From Chloroflexota bacterium (GTDB lineage Bacteria; Chloroflexota; Limnocylindria; Limnocylindrales; CSP1-4): a stretch of 38,382 bases of DNA. The notes under the pieces are model-generated. The model saw nothing but the letters and a program-made list of their open reading frames with translations, searched no databases and was not told the DNA's origin. Of the stretch, positions 31,456 through 38,382 are shown in pieces; positions within the stretch are counted from its first letter, which is position 1; each line of letters begins with the position of its first letter. The stretch lies in the NCBI GenBank assembly GCA_017881915.1, contig JADGQK010000020.1, forward strand, positions 1 to 38,382, written 5' to 3'. The translations under genes were made by a program, and so were the position numbers.

Positions 31456-32855
31456 TTCCCGGCCTCGGCAAGGGCGCGGCCGACCTGGTCCCGCCTGAGC
31501 AACTCGACACGGACCTGCGGACGGGCGATCGGGTCGAAGGCGAGGAGCCAACCGAGACCGGCGCCCTGGAGGTCCTCCGCAATCGGCCGTTCCTCGCGTT
31601 GTGGCTGGCCCAGGCGTTGACCCAGATCGGCGGCAACATGGTCCTGTACGGGCTCACCGTGCGGGTCTTCTCGCTGACCGGGTCCACCTCGGCAGTCAGC
31701 CTCCTGATCCTCACGTTCCTCGTGCCTGCCGTGCTCCTGTCGGCTGTGGCCGGCGTCTACGTCGACCGCCTCGATCGGCGCCTGATCCTGGTCGTGACCA
31801 ACCTGCTCCGGGCGATCATGTTCGGGTTGCTGTTCTTCGTCGGTGACAACCTCGCCTTGATCCTCGTCCTCAACGCGGCGATCTCGACCGTCACCACGTT
31901 CTTCGCGCCGGCCGAGGCGGCCATGATCCCGGTGCTCGTCCGGCGCGGTCAGCTCCTGGCGGCGAACGGGATCTTCACGGTGACCCTGAATGCGGCGTTT
32001 GCCCTCGGCTTCGCCCTCCTCGGTCCGCTCGTCGTGAACCTGACCAGCCCACAGGCCCTCCTGCTGGTCGTGGCCACGCTGTACCTGCTGGCGATGATCC
32101 TGACCCTCAGCCTGCCGTCAGTTCCGCCGACGATCAGCGAACATGGCCTGGCCGTCCATGAGGCGAGCGCCGCGGTCGAGTCGACCTTCGGCCAGCTGCG
32201 CGAGGGAATCGCCTTCATCCGGGCAAACCGGAATATCACCTGGTCGCTCATCTACCTCGGGATCACGGCCTCGCTGATCGGCGTGCTGGGGGTCGTCGGT
32301 CCGGCATTCGCCACGGAAGCCCTGGGCCTGTCGGCCAAGGACTTCGTGGTCATCGTGCTGCCGCTCGGCATCGGAGTCGTCACCGGGATCCTGCTGCTCA
32401 ACAGCTACGGCAAGGTGCTCTCGCGCCGGCGGACGATCGAGTCGGGGCTGATCCTGCTGGGGATCTTCCTGGCCATCCTGTCGGCGGCCGGCCCGGTCAC
32501 CCGGTTCCTGCAGCACGTGACCTCCGTCTCGCCGATCGACGTGTCGTCGCTGGTGACCCTCCTGTCCGTGGTGATCGTGCTGGCCTTCCTGGCTGGGATC
32601 GCCTATGCCTGCGTCGCGATCCCGGCCCAGACCCAGCTCCAGGAAGACCTGCCCGAAGAGGTGCGCGGGCGCGTCTTCGGGGTGCTCAACATGCTGATCT
32701 CAACGGCCAGCTTCCTGCCGATCATCATCGTGGGCCAGATCGCCGACCTCCTCTCGACGACCGCGGTCGTGTTCGTGGTCGCCCTGGCCATCTCCGCCTC
32801 GGGGATCCTGTCGGCCGTCGGCCGGCGAATCCCCGGATCTGACCTGCCTGGATGA
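31452..32855 (+). CDS. MFS_3/EntS-like exporter with extended N terminus
   Basis: A 467-residue major facilitator. After about 40 polar residues (GLGKGAADLVPPEQLDTDL...) the twelve-helix fold opens FLALWLAQALTQIGGNMVLYGLT, the same opening as the MFS gene at 6844-8112, so the two are paralogues. Loop 2-3 reads AGVYVDRLDRRLIL. The central loop carries TISEHGLAVHEASAAVES. The C terminus is short and basic. It couples with DUF951 and with asparaginase by ATGA overlaps, which suggests co-expression. The substrate is not predictable. Confidence 0.84.
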   Translation: MIPGLGKGAADLVPPEQLDTDLRTGDRVEGEEPTETGALEVLRNRPFLALWLAQALTQIGGNMVLYGLTVRVFSLTGSTSAVSLLILTFLVPAVLLSAVAGVYVDRLDRRLILVVTNLLRAIMFGLLFFVGDNLALILVLNAAISTVTTFFAPAEAAMIPVLVRRGQLLAANGIFTVTLNAAFALGFALLGPLVVNLTSPQALLLVVATLYLLAMILTLSLPSVPPTISEHGLAVHEASAAVESTFGQLREGIAFIRANRNITWSLIYLGITASLIGVLGVVGPAFATEALGLSAKDFVVIVLPLGIGVVTGILLLNSYGKVLSRRRTIESGLILLGIFLAILSAAGPVTRFLQHVTSVSPIDVSSLVTLLSVVIVLAFLAGIAYACVAIPAQTQLQEDLPEEVRGRVFGVLNMLISTASFLPIIIVGQIADLLSTTAVVFVVALAISASGILSAVGRRIPGSDLPG

Positions 32856-33880
32856 ACCGAGTCGCGGTGGTCTTCACCGGTGGAACGATCAGCATGGTCG
32901 TCGACCCGGCTGCCGGCGGCGCGGTCCCCGCCCTCGACGGTGCGGCAATCCTGGCCCGCACCCCCGGCCTGGATCAGCTCGCCGAGCTCGTGCTCGTCGA
33001 CCGCGGGATGCTCCCGGCCAGCCACTGGACGTTCGAACGGCTGCTCGACCTCGCCGCTGACCTGCGCCGCCTCGCGGCCGACCCGGCGATCGATGGGATC
33101 GTCGTTGTTCAGGGCACGGACACGATCGAAGAGTCGAGCTTTGCCCTCGAGCTGCTGGTCGACACGTCCAAGCCGATCGTCGTCACCGGCGCGATGCGCA
33201 ACGCGACCGATCCGGGGTACGACGGATCGGCCAACTTGCGTGACGCGGTGCGTTGCGCGGCGAGTCCCGGGTTGATCGGTTGCGGTGTCGTCGTCGTGCT
33301 GGCGGGCACGATTGAACCCGCCGCCGACGTGACGAAGACACACGCCAGTGCGCTCGACACGTTTCGCAGCCTGAACGAGGGCCGGCTGGGTCGCCTGACT
33401 GACGCGGCCGTGATTCTCGAGCGGCCCCGAGGGCCGCGGCGACCGGTCCTGGCCACGATGACAGCCGTGGGCCCGGTGCCGATCATCGTCGCCACGGTCG
33501 GCCTCGACGATGGCCTGATCGGGGCGATCCGCTCGCTCCGGCCGGCCGGGATCGTGATCGAAGCCACCGGGGCCGGCAACACGGCGGCCGGCCTGCTGGC
33601 CGATGCTACTGACGCGATCCGCGCTGGAATCCCGGTCGTGCTGACCACCCGCTGCCCATCGGGGGCAGCCGGAACCGGCTATGCCTTCCCCGGGGGCGGA
33701 TCGACGTGGGTCCACGCCGGCGCCCTCCTGGCCGGCACCCTCACCGGGCCGAAGGCGCGGATCGCCCTGGCCCTGGCCCTGGGTGCGGGCCTATCGGGGA
33801 GCGCCCTCGGAGCGTTCCTGGCCGGCCCGGAGTCGAGTCGGCAGCCGACCACGGGCACAAGCGCAAGGTCGGACGACTGA
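32852..33880 (+). CDS. ansA: L-asparaginase type
   Basis: A 342-residue bacterial asparaginase/glutaminase-fold enzyme. Two Thr motifs are present: TGGTIS with Thr12 near the N terminus and QGTDTIEES (Thr89-Asp90), plus DVTKTHASALDTF with the Lys after the second site. A signal peptide is absent, so it is probably cytoplasmic, hydrolysing Asn to Asp and ammonia. Its C-terminal tail of about 25 residues is Ser/Arg-rich. ATGA overlap with the MFS gene and an eight-base gap to the amidohydrolase make it part of the run. Substrate range (Asn or other amides) is not proven. Confidence 0.87.
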   Translation: MNRVAVVFTGGTISMVVDPAAGGAVPALDGAAILARTPGLDQLAELVLVDRGMLPASHWTFERLLDLAADLRRLAADPAIDGIVVVQGTDTIEESSFALELLVDTSKPIVVTGAMRNATDPGYDGSANLRDAVRCAASPGLIGCGVVVVLAGTIEPAADVTKTHASALDTFRSLNEGRLGRLTDAAVILERPRGPRRPVLATMTAVGPVPIIVATVGLDDGLIGAIRSLRPAGIVIEATGAGNTAAGLLADATDAIRAGIPVVLTTRCPSGAAGTGYAFPGGGSTWVHAGALLAGTLTGPKARIALALALGAGLSGSALGAFLAGPESSRQPTTGTSARSDD

Positions 33881-33888
33881 GCACCCCG

Positions 33889-35547
33889 GTGGGACCGGCT
33901 GAGCTGGTCATCCTCGGCCGGATCCTGACCCTGGCCGGCGAAGACGGCCTGGGCGAGGTGGCCGCCATTGCAATCCGGGACGGCCGCGTCCTGGCGGCCG
34001 GCAGCCGCCCGGAGGTCGAGGTCCTGGTTGGGCCGTCGACCCGTCGGATCGAGCTTGGAGTGGACGAGGTTGGGCTGCCCGGCCTGACTGATGGCCACCT
34101 TCACCTGGCCGCCGCGTCGATCGCCCTCGACCAGATCGAGCTGACCGACGACGCGACGCTCGAGGATGGGCTGCGGCGCATCGCCCGGGCGCACGCGCTT
34201 GCGGACCCGGGCGACTGGCTGACCGGCCACGGTTGGGCGCGCGATCGGTGGGGCGGCTGGCCAACAGCGACGGAGCTCGAGCGGGTTGCCCCGGGCCGGC
34301 GCGTGGCGCTGTGGGCCCACGACCATCATGCTCTGTGGGTCAGCCACGCAGCCCTCGCGGTCGCCGGCGTCGGGATCAGCACGACCGACCCGCCCGGCGG
34401 TGTGATCCGGCGGGCCGACGATGGCCGGCCGAGCGGCGTGCTGCACGAGTCGGCGACCGTGCTCGCCACTGCTCATGTCCCGGCACCAACCGCCGAGGCG
34501 TATGTGGCGGCCCTGCCAAGGCTCGGCCGCGATCTCCTCGCCCTGGGCGTGGTGGCGGTCCACGATCCGGGGCTCCTGCGGTCCGATCCGCGGCTTGACG
34601 GGCCGCATCGCGCCTACGCCAGCCTCGCCGATGCCGGGCGGCTGCCGGTCCGGGTCCACGCCTCGATCCGGGCCGAGGCGCTCGAACATGCGCTCGCCCG
34701 TGAGCTGCACAGCGGGGATCGCCTCGGCGGCGATCCGGAGGGCCGGGCCCGACTCGGCTGGTTGAAGCTCTTTGCCGACGGGTCGCTCGGCTCGCGGACG
34801 GCGGCGATGCTCGAGCCGTTCGAGCCTGAGGCCGGCTCCAGGGCAACCGGGGGCTCCGACGCCGAGCGCGGGATCTGGGTGACCGAGCCGCAGGTCCTCG
34901 ACCGCCTGACCGCCCGGGCCGCAGCGGGCGGGATCGCGACCCAGATCCACGGGATCGGCGACGCGGCCGTCCGGGCAGCACTCGACGCATTCGGACCCAA
35001 GTCGACCCGGTCGCTGCCGTTGCGGGCCCGGGTCGAGCATGCCCAGCTCGTCGACCCGGCGGACCTGCGCCGTTTTGGCCGGCTCGGGATCGTGGCCTCG
35101 GTCCAACCGGTCCACCTCCGGGCCGACGCCGCCCAGGCGCGCCGGGCCTGGGGCGCTCGGGCCGAGCCGGCGAGCTACGCCTGGCGAGCCCTCCTGCGGT
35201 CCGGCGCCACGCTCGCCTTCGGCACGGACGCGCCGGTCGAGCCGATCGACCCGTGGCCGGGGCTCGCGCTGGCGATCGACCGACGCTGGCCGGGCTGGCC
35301 GCCCGGCACGCCCCGGTTCGGGCCGGACCAGGCGTTGACCCTGGACGAGACGCTCCGCGGCGCCTGCCTCGGCCCGGCGCAGGCCGAAGGCGCCGGGGAC
35401 CGCGGCCGGCTGACGGCCGGCCAGCGGGCCGACCTGATCGTCATTCCTGCGGCTGCGATCGCGGAGCCAATCGAAGCCGGCGGACCGCTGGCGACGACCC
35501 GGCCACGGCTCGTCCTGGTCGATGGCCGGGTGGCATTCGAAGCCTGA
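33889..35547 (+). CDS. Metal-dependent amidohydrolase, YtcJ-like (Amidohydrolase_3)
   Basis: A 552-residue enzyme from GTG 33889 (the longer upstream reading is Arg/Pro-rich shadow). It opens AELVILGRILTLAGED, then GLPGLTDGHLHL gives the HxH metal pair. Other features are LKLFADGSLGSRTA, QIHGIGDAAV, VEHAQLVDPAD and FGTDAPVEPIDPW, and a C-terminal RADLIVIPAAA. This order matches YtcJ-type amidohydrolases, which act on exocyclic amides or related compounds. It is the last gene of the run, 17 bases before the convergent methyltransferase gene. Its substrate cannot be assigned from sequence. Confidence 0.85.
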   Translation: MGPAELVILGRILTLAGEDGLGEVAAIAIRDGRVLAAGSRPEVEVLVGPSTRRIELGVDEVGLPGLTDGHLHLAAASIALDQIELTDDATLEDGLRRIARAHALADPGDWLTGHGWARDRWGGWPTATELERVAPGRRVALWAHDHHALWVSHAALAVAGVGISTTDPPGGVIRRADDGRPSGVLHESATVLATAHVPAPTAEAYVAALPRLGRDLLALGVVAVHDPGLLRSDPRLDGPHRAYASLADAGRLPVRVHASIRAEALEHALARELHSGDRLGGDPEGRARLGWLKLFADGSLGSRTAAMLEPFEPEAGSRATGGSDAERGIWVTEPQVLDRLTARAAAGGIATQIHGIGDAAVRAALDAFGPKSTRSLPLRARVEHAQLVDPADLRRFGRLGIVASVQPVHLRADAAQARRAWGARAEPASYAWRALLRSGATLAFGTDAPVEPIDPWPGLALAIDRRWPGWPPGTPRFGPDQALTLDETLRGACLGPAQAEGAGDRGRLTAGQRADLIVIPAAAIAEPIEAGGPLATTRPRLVLVDGRVAFEA

Positions 35548-35564
35548 TCAGGCCACCCAGACCG

Positions 35565-36371
35565 TCACGGCACACCCCGCTGGCGGCGGGCTTCGTAGAG
35601 CAGGATTGCGGCCGCCGCTGAGACGTTGAGGCTGTCGGCGATCCCCAGCATCGGCAGGCGGACCGCCTGGATCCCGGGCCCTGACCAGGCGTCGGCGAGT
35701 CCCTCTGCCTCGCTGCCCAGGACGATCGCCAACGCACCGCGCAAGTCGACCTCGGTGTAGGGCAGTGAACCGTCGACCCGGGCGACCACGATCCTGATCC
35801 CCGCCTCGCGCAGCCAGGCGATCGTGGCCGGGGTTGTCGCCACGGCGATCGGCAGCGAGAAGATCGTGCCCAGGCTGGCCCGGATCGCGTTCGGGTTGAA
35901 GATGTCGGTGCGCGGATCGGCGGCGATCAAGGCATCGGCAGCGGCACCGTCGGCCGAGCGCAGGATGGCGCCCAGGTTGCCCGGCTTCTCGACCGACTCG
36001 GCCACCACGATGAGAGGCTCCGCCGGCAGGACCAGCCGGCCGAGGTTGACCGGCGGTGTCCGGATCACCGCCACCAGGCCATCCGAGCGATCGCCGAAGG
36101 CGAGCCTGGCCATGACCCGTTCGCTCACCGAGGTGACTGTCACCTTCGCCGTCTGTGCGACGTCGAGCGCCGCACGCGCTTCCGCCGACGTGGTCAGCCC
36201 CGGGCAGCTGAAGAGCTCGACGGTTTCCACGCCGGCGGTGAGCGCCCGACCGATCTCGCGTGCACCGTCGACGAGACTCAGCCCGAGCGACTCGCGCTCG
36301 CGGCGATCCCGCAGGCGGCTGGCCGCCCTGACTCGGGGATTCGCGGGGCTGGTGAGCTCGAGTGCGGTCAT
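35565..36371 (-). CDS. TrmH/SpoU-family RNA 2'-O-methyltransferase
   Basis: A 268-residue SPOUT methyltransferase. The N-terminal part (NPRVRAASRLRDRRERES) is the RNA-substrate-binding domain seen in rRNA/tRNA members. The knot domain has VEKPGNLGAILRSADG (motif 1, catalytic Arg138), IVLGSEAEGL (217-224, motif 2) and LPMLGIADSLNVSAAAAIL (239-257, motif 3). These are classic TrmH/RlmB-type signs. The target base (23S rRNA or tRNA) is not determinable. It overlaps the next upstream gene (start 36371, stop 36368) on the same strand. Confidence 0.9.
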   Translation of the reverse strand: MTALELTSPANPRVRAASRLRDRRERESLGLSLVDGAREIGRALTAGVETVELFSCPGLTTSAEARAALDVAQTAKVTVTSVSERVMARLAFGDRSDGLVAVIRTPPVNLGRLVLPAEPLIVVAESVEKPGNLGAILRSADGAAADALIAADPRTDIFNPNAIRASLGTIFSLPIAVATTPATIAWLREAGIRIVVARVDGSLPYTEVDLRGALAIVLGSEAEGLADAWSGPGIQAVRLPMLGIADSLNVSAAAAILLYEARRQRGVP

Positions 36372-37315
36372 CGCGCCCAGCGGGCCATCGAACCGAGGTG
36401 GAGGCGCGTGCCGGCGTCCGACAGGAGCGACTGGTCGGCGACCTCGATCGAAGCGCCGGCGCCCGACCCGGCCACCGGCTCGAGCGCCTCGAGCAGGGCC
36501 TCACCGAGGCGGTCGGGCCCGAAGCCGGGAGTGTGGGCGCTGAGCAGGATGAACGCCGGGCCATCGTCGAGCAACTCGGCGCAGCCTGCCAGCAGGCCCG
36601 GCAGGTCAACGGCCAGTCGCCACGCTCGACCGCTCGCGCCGTGGCCGTAGGACGGCGGATCGAGGACGATCCCGGCATAGCGCCGTCCGCGGCGCAGCTC
36701 GCGCTCGACAAAGGCGGCGGCATCGTCGCTGATCCAGCGGATCGGCGCGCCCGCGAGGTCGTTCAGCGCCGCGTTGTGGCGGGCCCAGGCCACGGCCGGC
36801 CGCGACGAGTCGACATGGGTGACGGCGACTCCCGACCGGGCCGCGCTGATCGTCGCGGCGCCGGTGTAGGCGAACAGGTTGAGGATCGCGGTCGGGCCGT
36901 CGAATGGGCCGACCCCGCTGCCCCCGCCTGCAGCGGGCGGGCTGGGCGGGGCGATCCGGGCGGCCTGCCGGCCGATCCAGGCACGCGCTGCGCGCTGCTC
37001 CGGGAAGAGACCCACCTGGCCACTGGGCGCCAGGCGGAGCTCGAACCTGAAGTTGTCGTCCTCGACCTGCCAGGGCTCCACGGGTCGCCCATCCAGGGCC
37101 GTCCAACCCTCGTGCGCGACCATGCCCCGTTCAGCCCGGTCGAAGCGTGCGTCGGCGACGGCCCAGGCAGCGGGGTCCTGCGCAACGTGGCCGTCGGCCC
37201 CCGGGGCCGGACGATCGAGGACGATGGCACCGAAGCGCTCGAGCCGGCGAGCATCGCCCACATCGAGCAGGGCGTAGCTGGCATTGATGGGCGACACCGG
37301 CTCATCTTGCGTCAT
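36368..37315 (-). CDS. Class I SAM-dependent methyltransferase (RlmI/RlmL-like motif)
   Basis: A 315-residue protein from ATG 37315. The front half has KLPDGRP-like short beta segments (DDNFRFELRLAPSGQVGLFPEQ, 86-107). The Rossmann domain has the SAM motif LNLFAYTGAATISAARSG (145-162), HVDSS and LDPPSYG (218-224), the DPPSY motif of rRNA/protein N- or C-methyltransferases such as RlmI and RlmL. A PUA domain is not obvious, so it is shorter than RlmI. It may modify rRNA; a protein target is also possible. Its 3' end overlaps the SPOUT gene by four bases (ATGA), so the two are co-transcribed. Confidence 0.83.
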   Translation of the reverse strand: MTQDEPVSPINASYALLDVGDARRLERFGAIVLDRPAPGADGHVAQDPAAWAVADARFDRAERGMVAHEGWTALDGRPVEPWQVEDDNFRFELRLAPSGQVGLFPEQRAARAWIGRQAARIAPPSPPAAGGGSGVGPFDGPTAILNLFAYTGAATISAARSGVAVTHVDSSRPAVAWARHNAALNDLAGAPIRWISDDAAAFVERELRRGRRYAGIVLDPPSYGHGASGRAWRLAVDLPGLLAGCAELLDDGPAFILLSAHTPGFGPDRLGEALLEALEPVAGSGAGASIEVADQSLLSDAGTRLHLGSMARWAR

Positions 37316-37418
37316 CCGCCCCAGCCGACGAAGGGCCGAGGCGTCAAACTGCGCCGGTGAGCACGACACGGGGCAGGAACGCGAGTGCCGGGCCAGGCGG
37401 CATCCCGATCGGGGGCCG

Positions 37419-38171
37419 ATGAGCCCGCTCGAGGCGATTGCGATCCTCGCCGCCGGCCTTGCCGCGGGCACGATCAACACGATCGTCGGGTCGGGCACGC
37501 TGATCACCTTCCCGACGCTCCTTGCCTTCGGCTACCCGGCGGTCGTGGCCAATGTCTCGAACACGATCGGCCTGGTGCCCGGCTCGCTCAGCGGTGCGAT
37601 CGGCTACCGGCGCGAGCTGGCGGGGCAGCGCGGCCGGGCAATCCGCCTGGGGATTGCGGCCACCCTCGGTGGCCTGACCGGAAGCGTGCTCCTGCTGGTC
37701 CTGCCCGCCGCTGCCTTCCAGAAGATCGTGCCGGTCCTGATCCTTGGTTCGGTGGTCCTGATCGCGATCCAGCCCCGCCTGTCCCGGGCGATGGGCGACC
37801 GGCGGGTCGAAGGCGAAGAGCACACCGTGCCGCTCGTTGCCACGATCTACCTGACCGGGATCTACGGCGGCTACTTCGGGGCAGGGCAGGGGGTGATCAT
37901 GATGGCCCTGCTGGGCGTCTTCCTGCCCGACGGGCTGCAGCGCCTGAACGGCCTGAAGAATGTCCTGGCGGTCCTGATCAATGGCGTGGCCGCCGTCGTC
38001 TTTATCGTCCTGGCACCTGTGGCCTGGCCGCCGGCCATCCTGGTGGCGATCGGCGCGATCGTGGGCGGCCAGGTCGGCGCCCTCGTCGGCCGGCGCCTGC
38101 CGGCAGGGGCCCTGCGCCTCGCGATCATGGTGATCGGGACGATCGCCGGCGTCCGTCTCCTGCTTGGTTGA
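37419..38171 (+). CDS. TSUP/TauE-SafE family permease
   Basis: A 250-residue membrane protein with about eight helices, family TSUP (sulfite exporter TauE/SafE-like). Typical signs are the repeated GxxxGxxxNxIVGxGxxxxxP block: AAGTINTIVGSGTLITFPTLL near the N terminus and GIYGGYFGAGQGVIMMALLG later, in each half. These proteins carry sulfite, sulfonates or other anions. The start is ATG 37419; the earlier in-frame ATG at 37284 would lie in the divergent promoter region and is not supported. Divergent from the methyltransferase. No sulfonate pathway genes are adjacent. Confidence 0.85.
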   Translation: MSPLEAIAILAAGLAAGTINTIVGSGTLITFPTLLAFGYPAVVANVSNTIGLVPGSLSGAIGYRRELAGQRGRAIRLGIAATLGGLTGSVLLLVLPAAAFQKIVPVLILGSVVLIAIQPRLSRAMGDRRVEGEEHTVPLVATIYLTGIYGGYFGAGQGVIMMALLGVFLPDGLQRLNGLKNVLAVLINGVAAVVFIVLAPVAWPPAILVAIGAIVGGQVGALVGRRLPAGALRLAIMVIGTIAGVRLLLG

Positions 38172-38382
38172 GTCGCGCGTTGGTGTCCCGTGCGCCGGCT
38201 GTCGTACCATGCCCTCCGGTGGCTTGGCTCTGTGCCTGCGCCGGCGGACGCAAACAGGAACGTTGCGACCGACGGTTCAACGGGTGCGGTGGCCAGGCCT
38301 CCAAAGCTCCTCGCGTGCGATTCGAGATCAGAGCCGGAGAGCATGAGGCCCGGACGGGGTTGGGCCCTTCCGGGCGTCTGCG
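38172..38382 (+). other. Window-end segment with promoter-like site and possible gene start
   Basis: After the permease stop, TACCAT at 38205-38210 sits in GTACCATGCCC, the same 11-base block that heads tRNA-Arg. A GTG at 38219 opens a frame that runs to the window end and is rich in Cys (WLCACAGG), but 164 open bases are easy to get in GC-rich DNA. An ATG at 38343 with GGAGAG upstream (MRPGRGWALPGVC) is an alternative start. A stem GCCCGGA (38348-38354)/TCCGGGC (38369-38375) is also present. I cannot tell RNA from protein here. Confidence 0.35.
38205..38210 (+). promoter_or_regulatory. -10-like hexamer TACCAT near the window end
   Basis: Part of GTACCATGCCC (38204-38214), identical over 11 bases to 23473-23483 before tRNA-Arg. 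It lies about 33 bases after the permease stop and predicts a transcript starting near 38217 running out of the window. Confidence 0.4.

Noticed and set aside
1-38382. Mobile element, prophage or defence island
   Set aside because: No transposase, integrase, phage structural gene, toxin-antitoxin pair, restriction enzyme or terminal inverted repeat was recognised; codon and base composition look even across the window.

Overview
The window is a very GC-rich bacterial chromosome segment with dense, mostly co-oriented genes. Many genes are joined by 4-base ATGA/GTGA start-stop overlaps. The gene content suggests a Gram-positive-type or monoderm, menaquinone-using lineage: paired DUF881 proteins, DUF951, a Mycobacterium-type dUMP-forming dCTP deaminase, a FadF/EMO-type ETF:quinone oxidoreductase, AIM24 and DUF4332. 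My best guess is Chloroflexota (Limnocylindria-like). Actinomycetota is the main alternative; this rests on gene style, not on a phylogenetic marker. I see no phage, transposase, CRISPR array or plasmid gene, so this looks like ordinary chromosome.

Layout: 1-1105 holds the tail of a membrane protein and a secreted C39-like papain-fold protein. 1221-5515 is a catabolic group: PLP amino-acid decarboxylase, an acyl-CoA-dehydrogenase-like flavoprotein lacking the usual catalytic Glu, and an aminobutyraldehyde/betaine-type aldehyde dehydrogenase. 5516-8631 holds a small membrane protein, an MFS exporter and two long gene-free stretches with strong hairpins. 8632-17952 starts with DUF4332 and then an apparent 8.8-kb operon: DUF1461, moeA, moaC, mogA, an EMO-like Fe-S membrane protein, acyl-CoA dehydrogenase, etfB, etfA and a coiled-coil membrane protein. 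It combines molybdopterin synthesis with the route from acyl-CoA dehydrogenase through ETF to the quinone pool.

18046-20070 is nrdR-dcd (deoxynucleotide control), with a candidate NrdR box just upstream, followed by a metallo-beta-lactamase-fold hydrolase. 20051-23353, on the minus strand, holds TlpA-like thioredoxin, CcdA, a glutaredoxin-like protein and an anchored PQQ-type sugar dehydrogenase. A tRNA-Arg(CCU) gene lies at 23491-23566. 23590-25587 encodes a tiny membrane protein, a zinc-ribbon DUF4328-like membrane protein and AIM24.

25749-35547 is one 9.8-kb run of genes that overlap or nearly abut: a CysRS-C-terminal/GT2-like fusion, an orphan peptide-type solute-binding protein, an anchored gluzincin peptidase, two DUF881 proteins, a possible 14-codon leader ORF, DUF951, a second MFS exporter, asparaginase and a YtcJ-type amidohydrolase. 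The window ends with two RNA methyltransferases on the minus strand, a TSUP permease and the edge of another transcription unit.

A recurring signal is a TANNNT -10-like hexamer 5-9 bases before the start codon of several first genes, which implies leaderless mRNAs. I found no clearly new defence or mobile system. The more unusual items are the CysRS-tail/GT2 fusion, the moco-EMO-ETF operon, the nrdR operator region and the perfect 10-bp-stem hairpin between divergent genes.
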